A stretch of DNA of 64,000 nt from Cellulomonas persica (GTDB lineage Bacteria > Actinomycetota > Actinomycetes > Actinomycetales > Cellulomonadaceae), in contig NZ_BJUA01000001.1 of NCBI RefSeq assembly GCF_007989825.1, positions 1 to 64,000 of the forward strand, in the 5' to 3' direction. Below are positions 51,285-61,229 of the stretch, piece by piece. The notes under the pieces were generated by a model that saw only the letters and a program-made list of their open reading frames with translations, made no database searches and was not told where the DNA came from. Both the position numbers and the translations under genes were made by a program. The stretch's first letter is position 1. Each line of letters begins with the position of its first letter.

Positions 51285-52025
51285 CTAGATCTCGCCGAAC
51301 CCCGCGTCGATCGCGTCGGTGAGCGCGGCGACGGCCTCGCGCGCCTGCGTGCCGCTCGCCTCGATCTGCAGCTGGGCGCCCTGCGTCGCGCCGAGCTTCA
51401 TGAGCTCGAGCACGCTCGCGGCGTTGACGCCGTTGACCGCCACGGTCGCGTCGTAGCCCGCGAGCATGCGCGCGACGACGGCCGCGGGCCGCGCGTGCAG
51501 CCCCAGCGGGTTGAGCAGCGTGCGCGAGGCGCGCACGACCCCGTCGTCGGTCGCCTCACCCGGTGCGACCTCCGGTGCGCCGACGGCGGCGGAGGCACCC
51601 GGGCCGAACGACGCCGCCGCGTGCTCCGCGGACGCGGCCACCTCGTCGAGACCCGCTCCCCCGTGCGCGGTGACGGCCGCGGCCACGCCACCCTCGACGA
51701 ACGGCGCGTCCGCGAGACGCACGCGCTGCGCGAGCTCGGGCGCCACGGCCTCGAGCACGGCCTCGGTCGTGAGCACCGCCGAGCCGAGGTCGGTGAGCAC
51801 GACGACCGAGCGACCGTCCGATGCCGCGCGCTCGATCGCCTGCTCGATGTGCTCGTAGTCCGTGCCGAGCCCGCCGTCGGCCATGCCGCCCGCGGCGACG
51901 ATCAGCACGCCCGGCGCCATCTGGCCCGCGAGCTCGGCCGCGCCCGCGGCCAGCTCGCGCGAGTGCGAGACCAGGACCAGGGCGACGGCGGCCGGCTCGC
52001 GCACGTCGTCCACGGTGCCGGTCAT
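51285..52025 (-). CDS. dhaM: Dihydroxyacetone kinase phosphotransferase subunit DhaM (EIIA-HPr fusion)
   Basis: DhaM carries phosphate from the PTS to DhaL. The 246-residue protein has an N-terminal EIIA-Man-like domain with the phospho-His in VSHSRELAAG (about residue 20) and GTDYEHIEQAIERA, a linker, and a C-terminal HPr domain with active His in NPLGLHARPAAVVARM and the KLGATQGAQLQIEASG end. No EI-like domain is present, unlike in E. coli DhaM, so it must take phosphate from a general EI. The ATG overlaps the dhaL stop (ATGA). Confidence 0.93.
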   Translation of the reverse strand: MTGTVDDVREPAAVALVLVSHSRELAAGAAELAGQMAPGVLIVAAGGMADGGLGTDYEHIEQAIERAASDGRSVVVLTDLGSAVLTTEAVLEAVAPELAQRVRLADAPFVEGGVAAAVTAHGGAGLDEVAASAEHAAASFGPGASAAVGAPEVAPGEATDDGVVRASRTLLNPLGLHARPAAVVARMLAGYDATVAVNGVNAASVLELMKLGATQGAQLQIEASGTQAREAVAALTDAIDAGFGEI

Positions 52026-52663
52026 GCCGCGCGGTCCGCGGCGGCGACCGCGGCCTCGAGGATGAGCTGCGACGAGCGCGCCCCGGGGTCGAGATGCCCG
52101 GCCGACCGCTCGCCGAGGTAGCTCGCACGTCCCTTGGTCGCCACGAGCGGCACGGTCGCCTCCGCGCCCGCGGCCGCGGCCACCGCGGCTGCCTCGAGCA
52201 CCTGCGCCGGCTGCGCGCCGTCGGCGGACGCCTTCGCCGCGGCCTCGGCCGCCGGTGACCACGCGTCGACCATGGTCTTCTCCCCCGTGGTCGCCTTGCC
52301 GCGCGCGACGATCCCCTCGAGGCCCGCCTCGAGCAGTGCGACGACACCCGCGGAGTCGACGGAGCTGCTGCCGCACGCCTTCGCGGCCCGCAGGTAGGCC
52401 GTGCCGTAGAGCGGGCCGGCAGCGCCGCCGACCGTCGACATGAGCGTGGTCGCGACGAGCTTGAGCACGTCGCCGATCGTGGCGGGCGGTGCCTCGAGGG
52501 CGTCGAGCTTGGCCAGCACCGCCGTGAACCCCCGCTTGAGGTTCTCGCCGTGGTCACCGTCACCGATCTGCCGGTCGAGCTCGACCAGCTCGTCACGGTG
52601 CTCGACCACCGTCGCGGCGCTCGCACGCACCCAGTCCACGGCCCACGCCACGTCCAGCGTCAT
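52022..52663 (-). CDS. dhaL: Dihydroxyacetone kinase ADP-binding subunit DhaL
   Basis: DhaL holds a tightly bound ADP that is phosphorylated by DhaM and passes phosphate to dihydroxyacetone on DhaK. The 213-residue protein has ELDRQIGDGDHGENLKRG (Mg/ADP Asp cluster), TTLMSTVGGAAGPLYGTAYL, and MVDAWSPAAEA, then KGRASYLGERSAGHLDPG near the C-terminus. ATG start. It lies 54 bp after dhaK. Confidence 0.96.
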   Translation of the reverse strand: MTLDVAWAVDWVRASAATVVEHRDELVELDRQIGDGDHGENLKRGFTAVLAKLDALEAPPATIGDVLKLVATTLMSTVGGAAGPLYGTAYLRAAKACGSSSVDSAGVVALLEAGLEGIVARGKATTGEKTMVDAWSPAAEAAAKASADGAQPAQVLEAAAVAAAAGAEATVPLVATKGRASYLGERSAGHLDPGARSSQLILEAAVAAADRAA

Positions 52664-52717
52664 GCCACCTCCCTCGTCATCCCCTGCTCGCGCCCATCCT
52701 CGCCCACGCCGCGGGCA

Positions 52718-53722
<1,005 letters not shown>

Positions 53723-53827
53723 CCCCTCTCCGGGCACCACGCCGGGCCCGGTGTCGCCACGCCCCCGCTGTCGTCCTCACCTTCGCGGTGCGGTCGCATC
53801 GCGGCAAGTGGCGGGCGTGCATGGGGA

Positions 53828-53857
53828 GTGCACGTTTGTGCACGACTCGTCGTGCAC
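53828..53857. promoter_or_regulatory. Three GTGCAC palindromes between folC and dhaK
   Basis: GTGCAC occurs at 53828, 53838 and 53852. The last two form the perfect stem GTGCACGA-CTCG-TCGTGCAC (53838-53857), and the first two a 6-bp repeat around GTTT. The hairpin lies 33 bp after the folC stop, so it may be its terminator. As DNA it could equally be an operator for dhaKLM, 105-135 bp upstream of dhaK. Confidence 0.4.
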
Positions 53858-53890
53858 GCCCCGGTCCGCCCGGACGCACGACGACGACGG

Positions 53891-55279
53891 TCAGGGGCGC
53901 CCGAGCAGGACGCGCGCCTCCGCGACGAGCAGGATCGACCCCGTCACGAGCACTCCGGCCCCGCGCTCGACCTCCTGCTCCGCACGGTCGACCGCGAGCG
54001 TGAGCGCCTCGTCGAGACGTTCGACGACGTGCACACGGTCCTCGCCGAACACGTCGACCGCGATCTCGCCGAGCTCGTCGGCAGGCAGCGCGCGCGGCGT
54101 GCCGGACTGGGTGACGACGATCTCGTCGAGCACGGGCTCGAGCACCGACAGGATCCCCTCGGGGTCCTTGTCGGCCATGACGCCGACGACGCCCACGAGC
54201 CGCTGGAACCCGAACGCCTCGTCGAGCGAGGCCACGAGCGCGGTCGCGCCCGCCGGGTTGTGCGCCCCGTCGACCAGGACCGTCGGGCTCGAGCGCACGG
54301 GCTCGAGGCGCCCCGGCGAGCTCACGTCCGCGAACGCCGCGCCGACGACGTCGCCGTCGAGCGCTGCGCCCCCGGTCAGGAGCGCCTCGACCGCGACGAG
54401 CGCGAGCAGCGCGTTGTGCGCCTGGAAGGCCCCGTGCAACGGCAGGAAGATCTCGGCGTACACCCCGCCGAGCCCGCGCAGCGTGAGCACCTGCCCGCCG
54501 ACCGCGACCTGGCGGTCCACCACCGAGATCTCGACGCCCTCGCGCACGACGCGCGCGCCCTGCTCCGCCGCGACCTGCAGGATCACCGACTCGACGTCCT
54601 CGGTCTGCTCCGCGAGCACGAGCGTCGCGCCCTGCTTCACGATGCCCGCCTTGACCGCCGCGATGTCGAGCACCGAGTCGCCGAGCCACTGCTGGTGGTC
54701 GGTGCCCACGGGCGTGATGACCGCGACGTCGCCATCCGCGACGTTCGTCGCGTCCCACGAGCCGCCCATGCCGACCTCGACGACCGCGACGTCGACCGGC
54801 GCGTCCGCGAACGCGGCGAACGCCATGACGACGAAGACCTCGAAGAACGAGAGCCGGGGCTCGCCCCGCTCGGCCGAGCGCGCGTCGACCATCTCGATGT
54901 ACGGCAGCACGTCGCGGTACGTCGCGACGAACGTCTCGTCGTCGATCGGCTCGCCGTCGACCGCGATGCGCTCGTTGACGCGCGTCAGGTGCGGGCTCGT
55001 GAACCGGCCGGTGCGCAGGCCGTGCTCGCGCAGCAGGCGCTCGACCATGCGGCTCGTCGACGTCTTGCCGTTGGTGCCCGTCAGGTGCACGACACGGTAG
55101 GCGCGCTGCGGGTCGCCGAGCAGCTCGCAGACCTCCCGCACGCGCCGGTTCGACGGGTTGATCTCGTGCTCGGGCGTGCGCTGCAGGATCTCGCGGTAGA
55201 CCTCGTCGGCCTCGGCGCGCGCGGCGGCCGCACGCTGCGCGGCACGCGCGTCGGCGGCGTGGCGGTCGCGGGGCGTCAC
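53891..55279 (-). CDS. folC: Folylpolyglutamate synthase/dihydrofolate synthase FolC
   Basis: FolC adds glutamate to dihydropteroate and to folates. The 462-residue protein has the P-loop TGTNGKTSTSRMVERLL near residue 70, SPHLTRVNERI, VAVVEVGMGGSWDATNV (Mg/ATP loop), VITPVGTDHQQWLG, and the Mur-ligase C-terminal domain with LVDGAHNPAGATAL and VMADKDPEGIL. The GTG overlaps the stop of a 22-codon ORF upstream (GTGA); no clear ribosome binding site is seen, so translation may be coupled to that ORF. Confidence 0.96.
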   Translation of the reverse strand: MTPRDRHAADARAAQRAAAARAEADEVYREILQRTPEHEINPSNRRVREVCELLGDPQRAYRVVHLTGTNGKTSTSRMVERLLREHGLRTGRFTSPHLTRVNERIAVDGEPIDDETFVATYRDVLPYIEMVDARSAERGEPRLSFFEVFVVMAFAAFADAPVDVAVVEVGMGGSWDATNVADGDVAVITPVGTDHQQWLGDSVLDIAAVKAGIVKQGATLVLAEQTEDVESVILQVAAEQGARVVREGVEISVVDRQVAVGGQVLTLRGLGGVYAEIFLPLHGAFQAHNALLALVAVEALLTGGAALDGDVVGAAFADVSSPGRLEPVRSSPTVLVDGAHNPAGATALVASLDEAFGFQRLVGVVGVMADKDPEGILSVLEPVLDEIVVTQSGTPRALPADELGEIAVDVFGEDRVHVVERLDEALTLAVDRAEQEVERGAGVLVTGSILLVAEARVLLGRP

Positions 55280-55344
55280 AGGGCACCGTCCGGGAGAACG
55301 GCCTCGGCCGGGGCAGCCTCGACGACGGGAGCGGGGTTGGTCAT
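55276..55344 (-). CDS. Candidate 22-residue leader ORF coupled to folC
   Basis: ATG-initiated ORF encoding MTNPAPVVEAAPAEAVLPD..., ending in a TGA that overlaps the folC GTG by 4 nt. Most third positions are G or C, as in genes here. A CACAAT hexamer lies 7 nt before the ATG and there is no Shine-Dalgarno, so it may be translated from a leaderless mRNA and deliver ribosomes to folC. It shows no amino-acid run that would suggest classical attenuation. Alternatively it is the real N-terminus of FolC after a sequencing or natural frameshift, or a chance ORF. Confidence 0.45.
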   Translation of the reverse strand: MTNPAPVVEAAPAEAVLPDGAL

Positions 55345-55351
55345 GGGCGCC

Positions 55352-55357
55352 ATTGTG
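55352..55357 (-). promoter_or_regulatory. Candidate -10 element for folC leader ORF
   Basis: CACAAT on the minus strand, ending 7 nt before the ATG at 55344. It fits TANNNT at all but one defined base. No convincing -35 is visible. Confidence 0.4.
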
Positions 55358-55440
55358 CCGTGCCGCGCCGATCCGCCCGGTGTCGCGCTCACCCGCAGGC
55401 GCCTGACCTCGGTCGGTGTCGCCCGCATGCGACAGGCGGC

Positions 55441-55446
55441 TACCTT
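55441..55446 (+). promoter_or_regulatory. Candidate -10 element for a leaderless beta-helix gene
   Basis: TACCTT fits TANNNT exactly and ends 6 nt before the ATG at 55453, which has no Shine-Dalgarno. It is divergent from the folC leader promoter 84 bp away. Confidence 0.4.
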
Positions 55447-55452
55447 CTGCGC

Positions 55453-56595
55453 ATGCCGACCCGTTCCACCACCCGGATCCGCGCGCGCCTCGCCGCCGTG
55501 GCCGCACTCGCCCTCGGGGTCACCGGCCTCGTCGTCGCGCCCGCCTCCGCCGCGCCCGTCGCCGTCCCCGCCGCCGCACCGGCCGCCGAGACGTCGGCCG
55601 GCTCGTCGACGACCTCGTCGCTCGTGACCGCCGCCGGCGGGCCCGTCACGGCCGCGACCGTGAAGTACGTCGGCAACGGCACCGCGAGGTCGTGCACGCC
55701 GACCGCGCTCGCGAAGGCCGTGCGCTCGGGCGGGACGATCAAGTTCCGCTGCGGGCCGAAGAAGGTCGCGATCTCGCTCGACCGCACGCTCTACACGTGC
55801 AACACCACGACGTGCCGCCACCCGTGGGAGGACCCGACGGCGCGCGTGGTCGCGGCGGTCGTCATCGACGGCGGCGGCAAGGTGATCCTGTCCGGCGCCG
55901 GCAAGCGCGGGATCTTCTACGCCAACACGTGCGAGAAGGCGCTCGGCTGGCTCGACGCGCACTGCAACACGCAGACCACGCCGCACGTGACGTTCCGGAA
56001 CATCGTGCTGAAGAACGGCAACGCGACGAAGGGGCCGGTGCGGTTCGAGTCGGTCGGCGGCGGGGGTGGCGGCGGCGCGATCGCGATGCGCGGCGGTCGG
56101 CTCACCGTGCAGGACTCGCAGCTGCGCGACAACCGGTGCATGACGAAGCACTCCGACGCGGGCGGCGGCGCGATCCGCGTCACCGGCCAGGTCACGACGG
56201 CACGGATCGTGCGCACCACGTTCGAGCGCAACAGCTGCGCGAACGGCGGCGCGGTCTCGGCGCTGCACGCCTCGCTCCTGCTGCGCGACTCGACGCTCGT
56301 CGACAACACCGCCACCGGCTCCGGCGCGAACGCCGGGCAGGGCGGCAACGGTGGCGCGGTCTACTTCGACGGCACCCACCAGGACGTGACGGTCGAGCGC
56401 ACGACGATCCAGCGCAACGTCGCCCCCGAGGGCGGTCCGGGCGTGTTCTACGTGAGCAACGACCGCACCGGGACGCTGACGATCACGAGCTCGACGATCA
56501 CGAAGAACACGGGCGCGAGCTTCTGGACCGGGTCGACGCGCAGCCTGTTCTTCCTCGGCAAGAAGCTCGTGCGTTCGGGCTCGACGATCACCTGA
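55453..56595 (+). CDS. Secreted parallel beta-helix protein
   Basis: 380-residue predicted exported protein. The signal peptide (ARLAAVAALALGVTGLVVAPASA) is cleaved after residue 33 or so. An Ala/Thr/Ser-rich linker is followed by repeats typical of right-handed parallel beta-helices (VTFRNIVLKNGN, GGGAIAMRGGRLTVQDSQLRDNR, GGGAIRVTGQVTTARIVRTTFERNS, NGGAVSALHASLLLRDSTLVDN, VTVERTTIQRN, LTITSSTITKN). Four or more Cys occur in the N-terminal half. Such folds occur in polysaccharide lyases and adhesins; no catalytic set is recognisable. It lies between folC and ileS on the opposite strand. Confidence 0.75.
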   Translation: MPTRSTTRIRARLAAVAALALGVTGLVVAPASAAPVAVPAAAPAAETSAGSSTTSSLVTAAGGPVTAATVKYVGNGTARSCTPTALAKAVRSGGTIKFRCGPKKVAISLDRTLYTCNTTTCRHPWEDPTARVVAAVVIDGGGKVILSGAGKRGIFYANTCEKALGWLDAHCNTQTTPHVTFRNIVLKNGNATKGPVRFESVGGGGGGGAIAMRGGRLTVQDSQLRDNRCMTKHSDAGGGAIRVTGQVTTARIVRTTFERNSCANGGAVSALHASLLLRDSTLVDNTATGSGANAGQGGNGGAVYFDGTHQDVTVERTTIQRNVAPEGGPGVFYVSNDRTGTLTITSSTITKNTGASFWTGSTRSLFFLGKKLVRSGSTIT

Positions 56596-56624
56596 CCCAC
56601 GACCCTGACACACGGGCGTCGACG

Positions 56625-56648
56625 CACGGCCTCACCGCACAGGCCGTG
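56625..56648 (+). terminator. Terminator after the beta-helix gene
   Basis: CACGGCCT (56625-56632) pairs with AGGCCGTG (56641-56648) around an 8-nt loop, 29 nt after the stop. Further copies of the right arm in the adjacent tandem repeat allow alternative pairing. Confidence 0.5.
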
Positions 56649-56678
56649 ACGCACAGGCCGTGACGCACGGGCCGTGAC
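56637..56678. repeat. 14-bp tandem repeat, three copies, after the beta-helix gene
   Basis: GCACAGGCCGTGAC at 56637 and 56651 and GCACGGGCCGTGAC at 56665 are head to tail, in the 215-bp gap between the beta-helix gene and the convergent ileS. Confidence 0.85.
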
Positions 56679-56810
56679 GAGAAGGCGCCGACGCGACCGC
56701 GCGCGGCCCCGACCATGAGGTCAGGTCCGCCCGCGGTCCGCGTCCGGCGTCGGTCGGCTCGCCGCCGACCGGGCTGTGCTCGTCGTCGCCCGTCGCCGCT
56801 CGTCGTCCTG

Positions 56811-59800
56811 TCAGGCCCCGGCCTTGCGGACCGAGGCGTCGAGCGTCTGTCCCGCGACGACCGTGAGCTCGACCGCGAGCGTCTCGTCGGCGACGAACGC
56901 GCGGTGCTTCTCGACGTCCGCGACGTGCTCGGCCGGGGCCGTGACCTGCAGCACGATCCGGTCGCTGACGTGCAGGCCCGCGGCCTTGCGCGCGTCCTGC
57001 ACGACCCGGACGACGTCCCGCGCGTAGCCCTCGGCGCGCAGCTCGTCGTCGAGACCGATGTCGAGCACGACGAAGCCGCGCTCGGGCAGGACCGCCGCGG
57101 CGACCTCGTCACCCGCCTCGTCCCGGACCGCCGCCACGAGCGTGAACTCGTCGCCCGTGAGCTCGACGTCGCCGTCCGCGGTGCGCACCAGCACGCCGTC
57201 GGCGGTCTGCTCCCACTCGCCGGCCTTGGCCGCACGGATGACGCCCTGCACGGCCCGCCCGAGCCGCGGACCCGCGGCGCGCGCGTTGACGTCGAGGCGC
57301 GTCCAGACGCCGAACTCGGACGCGGCTGCGTCGTCGACCGACGTGATGACGACGTGCTTGACGTTGACCTCGGACGCGATCAGCTCGGCGAACGGCGTCG
57401 CGAGCTGCGGGAACGGGATCGCGACACGCAGCTCGCGCAGCGGCTGACGCACGCGCAGGCCGTTGGCCTTGCGCAGGCCCAGGCTCGCCGACACGATCTC
57501 GCGCACGCGGTCGATGGCCGCGACGAGCTCGGCGTCGGTGAACTCCGCCCCGGTGACCTCGGCCCCCGGCTCGAGCGTGCCCGCCCCGAGGCCGGGCACG
57601 GTCACGAGCTCGGCGGGCGTGGGCCAGTCGGTCAGGTGCACGCTGCGCCCGCCCGTCAGGCCACGCCAGATCTCCTCGGTGACGAGCGGCGCGAGCGGCG
57701 CCATGAGACGCGTGAGCGTCTCGAGCGCGGTGAACAGCGTGTCGAACGCCGACTGGTCCTCGTCCCAGAACCGCTGACGCTGCGTGCGCACGTACCAGTT
57801 GGTGACCACGTCGAGGTGCTGGCGCACGGACTCGCACGCCCCCGGCACGTCGTACGCGTCGAGCTGGTCGGTCAGGCGCACGACGAGCTCGCGCGTGCGC
57901 GCCAGCAGGTCGCGGTCGGCCGTGGTCAACGCGGCCGCGGTGGTCTCGTCGACGCGCGTCGCCGTCAGACCCTCCCCACCCTTGGCCGCACCCGCGTAGA
58001 GCGTGAAGAAGTAGTACGTGCTCCACAGCGGCAGCAGCACCTGGCGCACGCCGTCGCGGATGCCCTCCTCGACGACGATGAGGTTCCCGCCGCGCAGGAT
58101 CGTGCTCGACATGAGCGACCACCGCACCGCGTCGGAGCCGTACACGTCCCACATCTCGACGGGGTCCGGGAAGTTGCGCAGCGACTTCGACGCCTTGCGG
58201 CCGTCGTCGCCCAGCACGATGCCGTGGCACATGACGTTGCGGAACGACGGGCGGTCGAAGATCGCCGTGGCCAGCACGTGCAGCGTGTAGAACCACCCGC
58301 GCGTCTGCCCGATGTACTCGACGATGAAGTCGCCCGGGTAGTGGTGCTCGAACCAGTCCGCGTTCTCGAACGGGTAGTGCACCTGCGCGAACGGCATCGA
58401 GCCCGAGTCGAACCACACGTCGAGCACGTCGGGGATGCGACGCATCGTCGACCGGCCCGTCGGGTCGTCCGGGTTCGGGCGCGTCAGCTCGTCGATGAAC
58501 GGGCGGTGCAGGTCGGGCTCGCCCGCCTCGTTCGTCGGGACGCGCCCGAAGTCACGCTCGAGCTCGGCGAGCGAGCCGTACGCGTCGACGCGCGGGTAGG
58601 TCGGGTCGTCCGACACCCACACCGGGATGGGCGTGCCCCAGTAGCGGTTGCGGCTGATGGACCAGTCGCGCGCACCGGCGAGCCACTTGCCGAACTGGCC
58701 GTCCTTGATGTGCTCGGGGATCCAGGTGATCTCCTGGTTGAGCTCGACCATGCGGTCGCGGAAGTCCGTCACGCGCACGAACCACGAGGACACGGCCTTG
58801 TAGATCAGCGGGTTCCGGCAGCGCCAGCAGTGCGGGTAGGAGTGCTCGTACGTCTCGTGCCGCACGACGACGCTGCGCCGCTGCTCGTCGACGCGCGCGA
58901 GCGGGCCCGTGCCCGCCTTGAGATCCGCGATGATCGGCTTGTTGCCGTCGAACACCTGCAGACCGGCGTAGTCGCTCACGACCGGCGTGAAGCGGCCCTT
59001 CTCGTCGACCGGCACGACCGCGCCGATGCCCGCGGCGTCGCACGCCGCCATGTCGTCCTCACCGAACGCGGGCGCGAGGTGCACGATGCCCGAGCCGTCG
59101 TCGGTCGTGACGAAGTCCGCCACCAGCACCTGGTGCGCGTTCTCGTGGCCGACGAAGTAGTCGAAGGGCGGCGTGTAGCGCCGGCCCGCGAGCTCCGCGC
59201 CGCGCACGGTCGCCACGACCGTCGCCTCGCCGAGCTCACGCGCGTAGGCGCCCAGGCGCGGCGCCGCGAGCAGCACGCGCTCGCCCGGGTGCGCCTGCGC
59301 GAACGGCGAGTCCGGCGCGGGCTCGACCGTGACGTACTCGATGTCCGGGCCGACCGCGACCGCGAGGTTGGACGGCAGGGTCCACGGCGTCGTCGTCCAG
59401 ATGAGCGCGAGCTCACCCGTCTCGAGCCGCAGACCGACCGTCAGCGCGGGGTCCTGGCGGCTCGCGTAGACGTCGTCGTCCATGCGCAGCTCGTGGTTCG
59501 ACAGCGGGGTCTCGTCGACCCAGCAGTAGGGCAGCACGCGGTAGCCCTCGTACGCCAAGCCCTTGTCGTAGAGCTGCTTGAAGCCCCAGATCACGGACTC
59601 CATGAACGAGACGTCGAGCGTCTTGTAGTCGTTCTCGAAGTCCACCCAGCGGGCCTGGCGCGTCACGTAGTCGCGCCACTCGCGGGTGTACTTGAGCACC
59701 GAGTCACGGCACGCCGCGTTGAACGCCGCGATGCCCATCTCCTCGATCTGCGCCTTGTCCGTGATGCCCAGCAGGCGCTGCGCCTCGAGCTCGGCGGGCA

Positions 59801-60110
59801 GCCCGTGCGTGTCCCACCCGAACCGGCGCTCGACGCGGTGACCCTTCATGGTCTGGTAGCGCGGCACGACGTCCTTGGCGTAGCCGGTCAGCAGGTGGCC
59901 GTAGTGCGGCAGGCCGTTCGCGAACGGCGGACCGTCGTAGAAGACGAACTCGTTGCTGCCGTGCTCGCCCGCCTCGCGCTGGTCGATCGACGCCTGGAAC
60001 GTGCGGTCGGCCTCCCAGTGGGCCAGGACCTGCGCCTCGAGCGCGGGCAGGTCCGGCGACGGAGGCACGGGCGTGCCGGGACGGTGCAGCGGGTAGTGAC
60101 GATCGGTCAC
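56811..60110 (-). CDS. ileS: Isoleucyl-tRNA synthetase
   Basis: Class I synthetase charging tRNA-Ile, 1099 residues. Seen: the HIGH-equivalent PHYGHLLTG near residue 70, the editing domain ([32 protein letters not shown] [15 protein letters not shown]), [25 protein letters not shown] and KASKS (KMSKS loop) near residue 638. The HYGH form and the absence of a C-terminal zinc finger fit the eukaryote-like type-2 IleRS common in actinobacteria; this subclass is inferred. GTG start with GGAGA upstream. A T-box leader precedes it. Confidence 0.97.
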   Translation of the reverse strand: MTDRHYPLHRPGTPVPPSPDLPALEAQVLAHWEADRTFQASIDQREAGEHGSNEFVFYDGPPFANGLPHYGHLLTGYAKDVVPRYQTMKGHRVERRFGWDTHGLPAELEAQRLLGITDKAQIEEMGIAAFNAACRDSVLKYTREWRDYVTRQARWVDFENDYKTLDVSFMESVIWGFKQLYDKGLAYEGYRVLPYCWVDETPLSNHELRMDDDVYASRQDPALTVGLRLETGELALIWTTTPWTLPSNLAVAVGPDIEYVTVEPAPDSPFAQAHPGERVLLAAPRLGAYARELGEATVVATVRGAELAGRRYTPPFDYFVGHENAHQVLVADFVTTDDGSGIVHLAPAFGEDDMAACDAAGIGAVVPVDEKGRFTPVVSDYAGLQVFDGNKPIIADLKAGTGPLARVDEQRRSVVVRHETYEHSYPHCWRCRNPLIYKAVSSWFVRVTDFRDRMVELNQEITWIPEHIKDGQFGKWLAGARDWSISRNRYWGTPIPVWVSDDPTYPRVDAYGSLAELERDFGRVPTNEAGEPDLHRPFIDELTRPNPDDPTGRSTMRRIPDVLDVWFDSGSMPFAQVHYPFENADWFEHHYPGDFIVEYIGQTRGWFYTLHVLATAIFDRPSFRNVMCHGIVLGDDGRKASKSLRNFPDPVEMWDVYGSDAVRWSLMSSTILRGGNLIVVEEGIRDGVRQVLLPLWSTYYFFTLYAGAAKGGEGLTATRVDETTAAALTTADRDLLARTRELVVRLTDQLDAYDVPGACESVRQHLDVVTNWYVRTQRQRFWDEDQSAFDTLFTALETLTRLMAPLAPLVTEEIWRGLTGGRSVHLTDWPTPAELVTVPGLGAGTLEPGAEVTGAEFTDAELVAAIDRVREIVSASLGLRKANGLRVRQPLRELRVAIPFPQLATPFAELIASEVNVKHVVITSVDDAAASEFGVWTRLDVNARAAGPRLGRAVQGVIRAAKAGEWEQTADGVLVRTADGDVELTGDEFTLVAAVRDEAGDEVAAAVLPERGFVVLDIGLDDELRAEGYARDVVRVVQDARKAAGLHVSDRIVLQVTAPAEHVADVEKHRAFVADETLAVELTVVAGQTLDASVRKAGA

Positions 60111-60168
60111 CGGGTGTCTCCTGTGGTCGGCACGTGCTGTGGGTGCAGGTGCGTGCGTCGCGTCGGCT

Positions 60169-60400
60169 GCGAGGACGATCGCCCGGACCGGCCGGACCAC
60201 CGCGGTACCACCTCGCTTGCCGACTCGTCGTCCTCGCCGGTGACCCGGCGGCGACGGCGCGTCGACCACTCGTGACGGCTGTGACGGGCCTACCCGTCCG
60301 GTTCTACTGAGGCCGCGCTGCTGACGCCTTCCGACGCCCGTGCGACCGGTTCTTCCGGAGGCTCCCCGGTGATGGCCGGATCGATGCCTGTGCGACCCAG
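60169..60400 (-). ncRNA. T-box riboswitch leader of ileS
   Basis: The 333-bp gap upstream of ileS carries a T-box leader on the minus strand. The conserved T-box sequence GAGGTGGTACCGCGG is at 60200-60214. A Stem I-like segment with CCGGCCATCACCGGGG contains the specifier ATC (Ile) at 60371-60373, followed by CCTCCGGAAGAACCGG. A 10-bp inverted repeat (60228-60237 and 60169-60178) encloses the T-box. Uncharged tRNA-Ile should bind the specifier and T-box to raise ileS expression. In actinobacterial ileS leaders control is mostly translational; here the start codon is about 60 nt beyond the 3' arm and no U-run follows, so the mechanism is open. Boundaries are approximate. Confidence 0.85.
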
Positions 60401-60404
60401 GGTA
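60399..60404 (-). promoter_or_regulatory. Candidate -10 element for ileS T-box transcript
   Basis: TACCCT on the minus strand just upstream of the first recognisable T-box leader sequence. It fits TANNNT. The same hexamer occurs before rimP. No clear -35. Confidence 0.35.
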
Positions 60405-60430
60405 GCCCAGGGCCCGGCGGGCACGTACGG

Positions 60431-60436
60431 CATAGT
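60431..60436 (+). promoter_or_regulatory. Candidate -10 element for leaderless HAD gene
   Basis: CATAGT ends 7 nt before the GTG at 60444. There is no Shine-Dalgarno between. It is divergent from the ileS leader promoter. Confidence 0.4.
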
Positions 60437-60443
60437 CCTGCGC

Positions 60444-61178
60444 GTGACGACCGAGTCCTCGCCCTCCCTGACGCACCCCACCCCGGCCGAGCCCGTGCAG
60501 CCCGAGCCCGTGCGCCCCGGCCTCGCACGTCCCGTCGTGCTGCTCGACCTCGACGGCACGCTCAGCGAGTCCGCGCCCGGCATCACCGCGAGCGTCGCGG
60601 CGGCCTACCGCACGCTCGGCCTGCCTGTGCCGACGCCGGCCGAGCTGCTCTCGTTCGTCGGCCCGCCGCTGCAGGACAGCCTGCGCGCGCACGGCGTGCC
60701 CGAGGACCTCGTCGGCGCCGCGATCACCGCGTACCGCGCGCACTACGACGCGGGCGCCCTCCGCGAGACACGGGCCTACCCCGGCGTGCTGGACGCGCTG
60801 CGAACGCTGCGCGCCGCGGGCTGCGCGCTGCTCGTCGCCACGTCCAAGCCGCAGGTGCGCGCCGACCCCGTGTGCGCGTACCTCGGGATCGACGCGCTGG
60901 TCGACGGGGTGTTCGGCGCACCGCCCGACGACGTGCCGAGCAGCAAGGCGCTCGTGATCGCGTCCGCGCTCGCGAGCGTGCCCGGCCACGGACCCGCGGT
61001 CATGGTCGGCGACCGCATGCACGACGTCGTCGGCGCGCACGCCCACGCTCTGCCGTGCCTCGGCGTGACGTGGGGCTACGCCGAGCCGGGCGAGCTCGCG
61101 GACGCCGACGCGCTCGTCGACGACCCCGCGGACCTGGCCCGCGCCGTGCTCGACCTGCTCGCCGCCACCCGCCGCTGA
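60444..61178 (+). CDS. HAD-superfamily phosphatase (phosphoglycolate phosphatase-like)
   Basis: 244-residue HAD hydrolase. All four HAD motifs are visible: DLDGTLSES (nucleophile Asp and acid), ATSKPQ (Thr/Ser motif II), Lys in [14 protein letters not shown] (motif III), and [14 protein letters not shown] (acidic motif IV). The alpha-helical cap between motifs I and II ([28 protein letters not shown]) is of the Gph type. The nucleotide or sugar-phosphate substrate is unknown. GTG start, probably leaderless. A second copy of the same subfamily lies 1.2 kb downstream. Confidence 0.88.
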   Translation: MTTESSPSLTHPTPAEPVQPEPVRPGLARPVVLLDLDGTLSESAPGITASVAAAYRTLGLPVPTPAELLSFVGPPLQDSLRAHGVPEDLVGAAITAYRAHYDAGALRETRAYPGVLDALRTLRAAGCALLVATSKPQVRADPVCAYLGIDALVDGVFGAPPDDVPSSKALVIASALASVPGHGPAVMVGDRMHDVVGAHAHALPCLGVTWGYAEPGELADADALVDDPADLARAVLDLLAATRR

Positions 61179-61229
61179 TCCCGGCGTCGTGGCGGGCGGG
61201 CCGGCCCGGGCACGGCGGTGCGGCGCGCG

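Noticed and set aside
60228..60237. Reading the T-box 3' stem as an ordinary intrinsic terminator
   Set aside because: The stem arms enclose the T-box sequence and no U-run follows; it is better described as part of the riboswitch.
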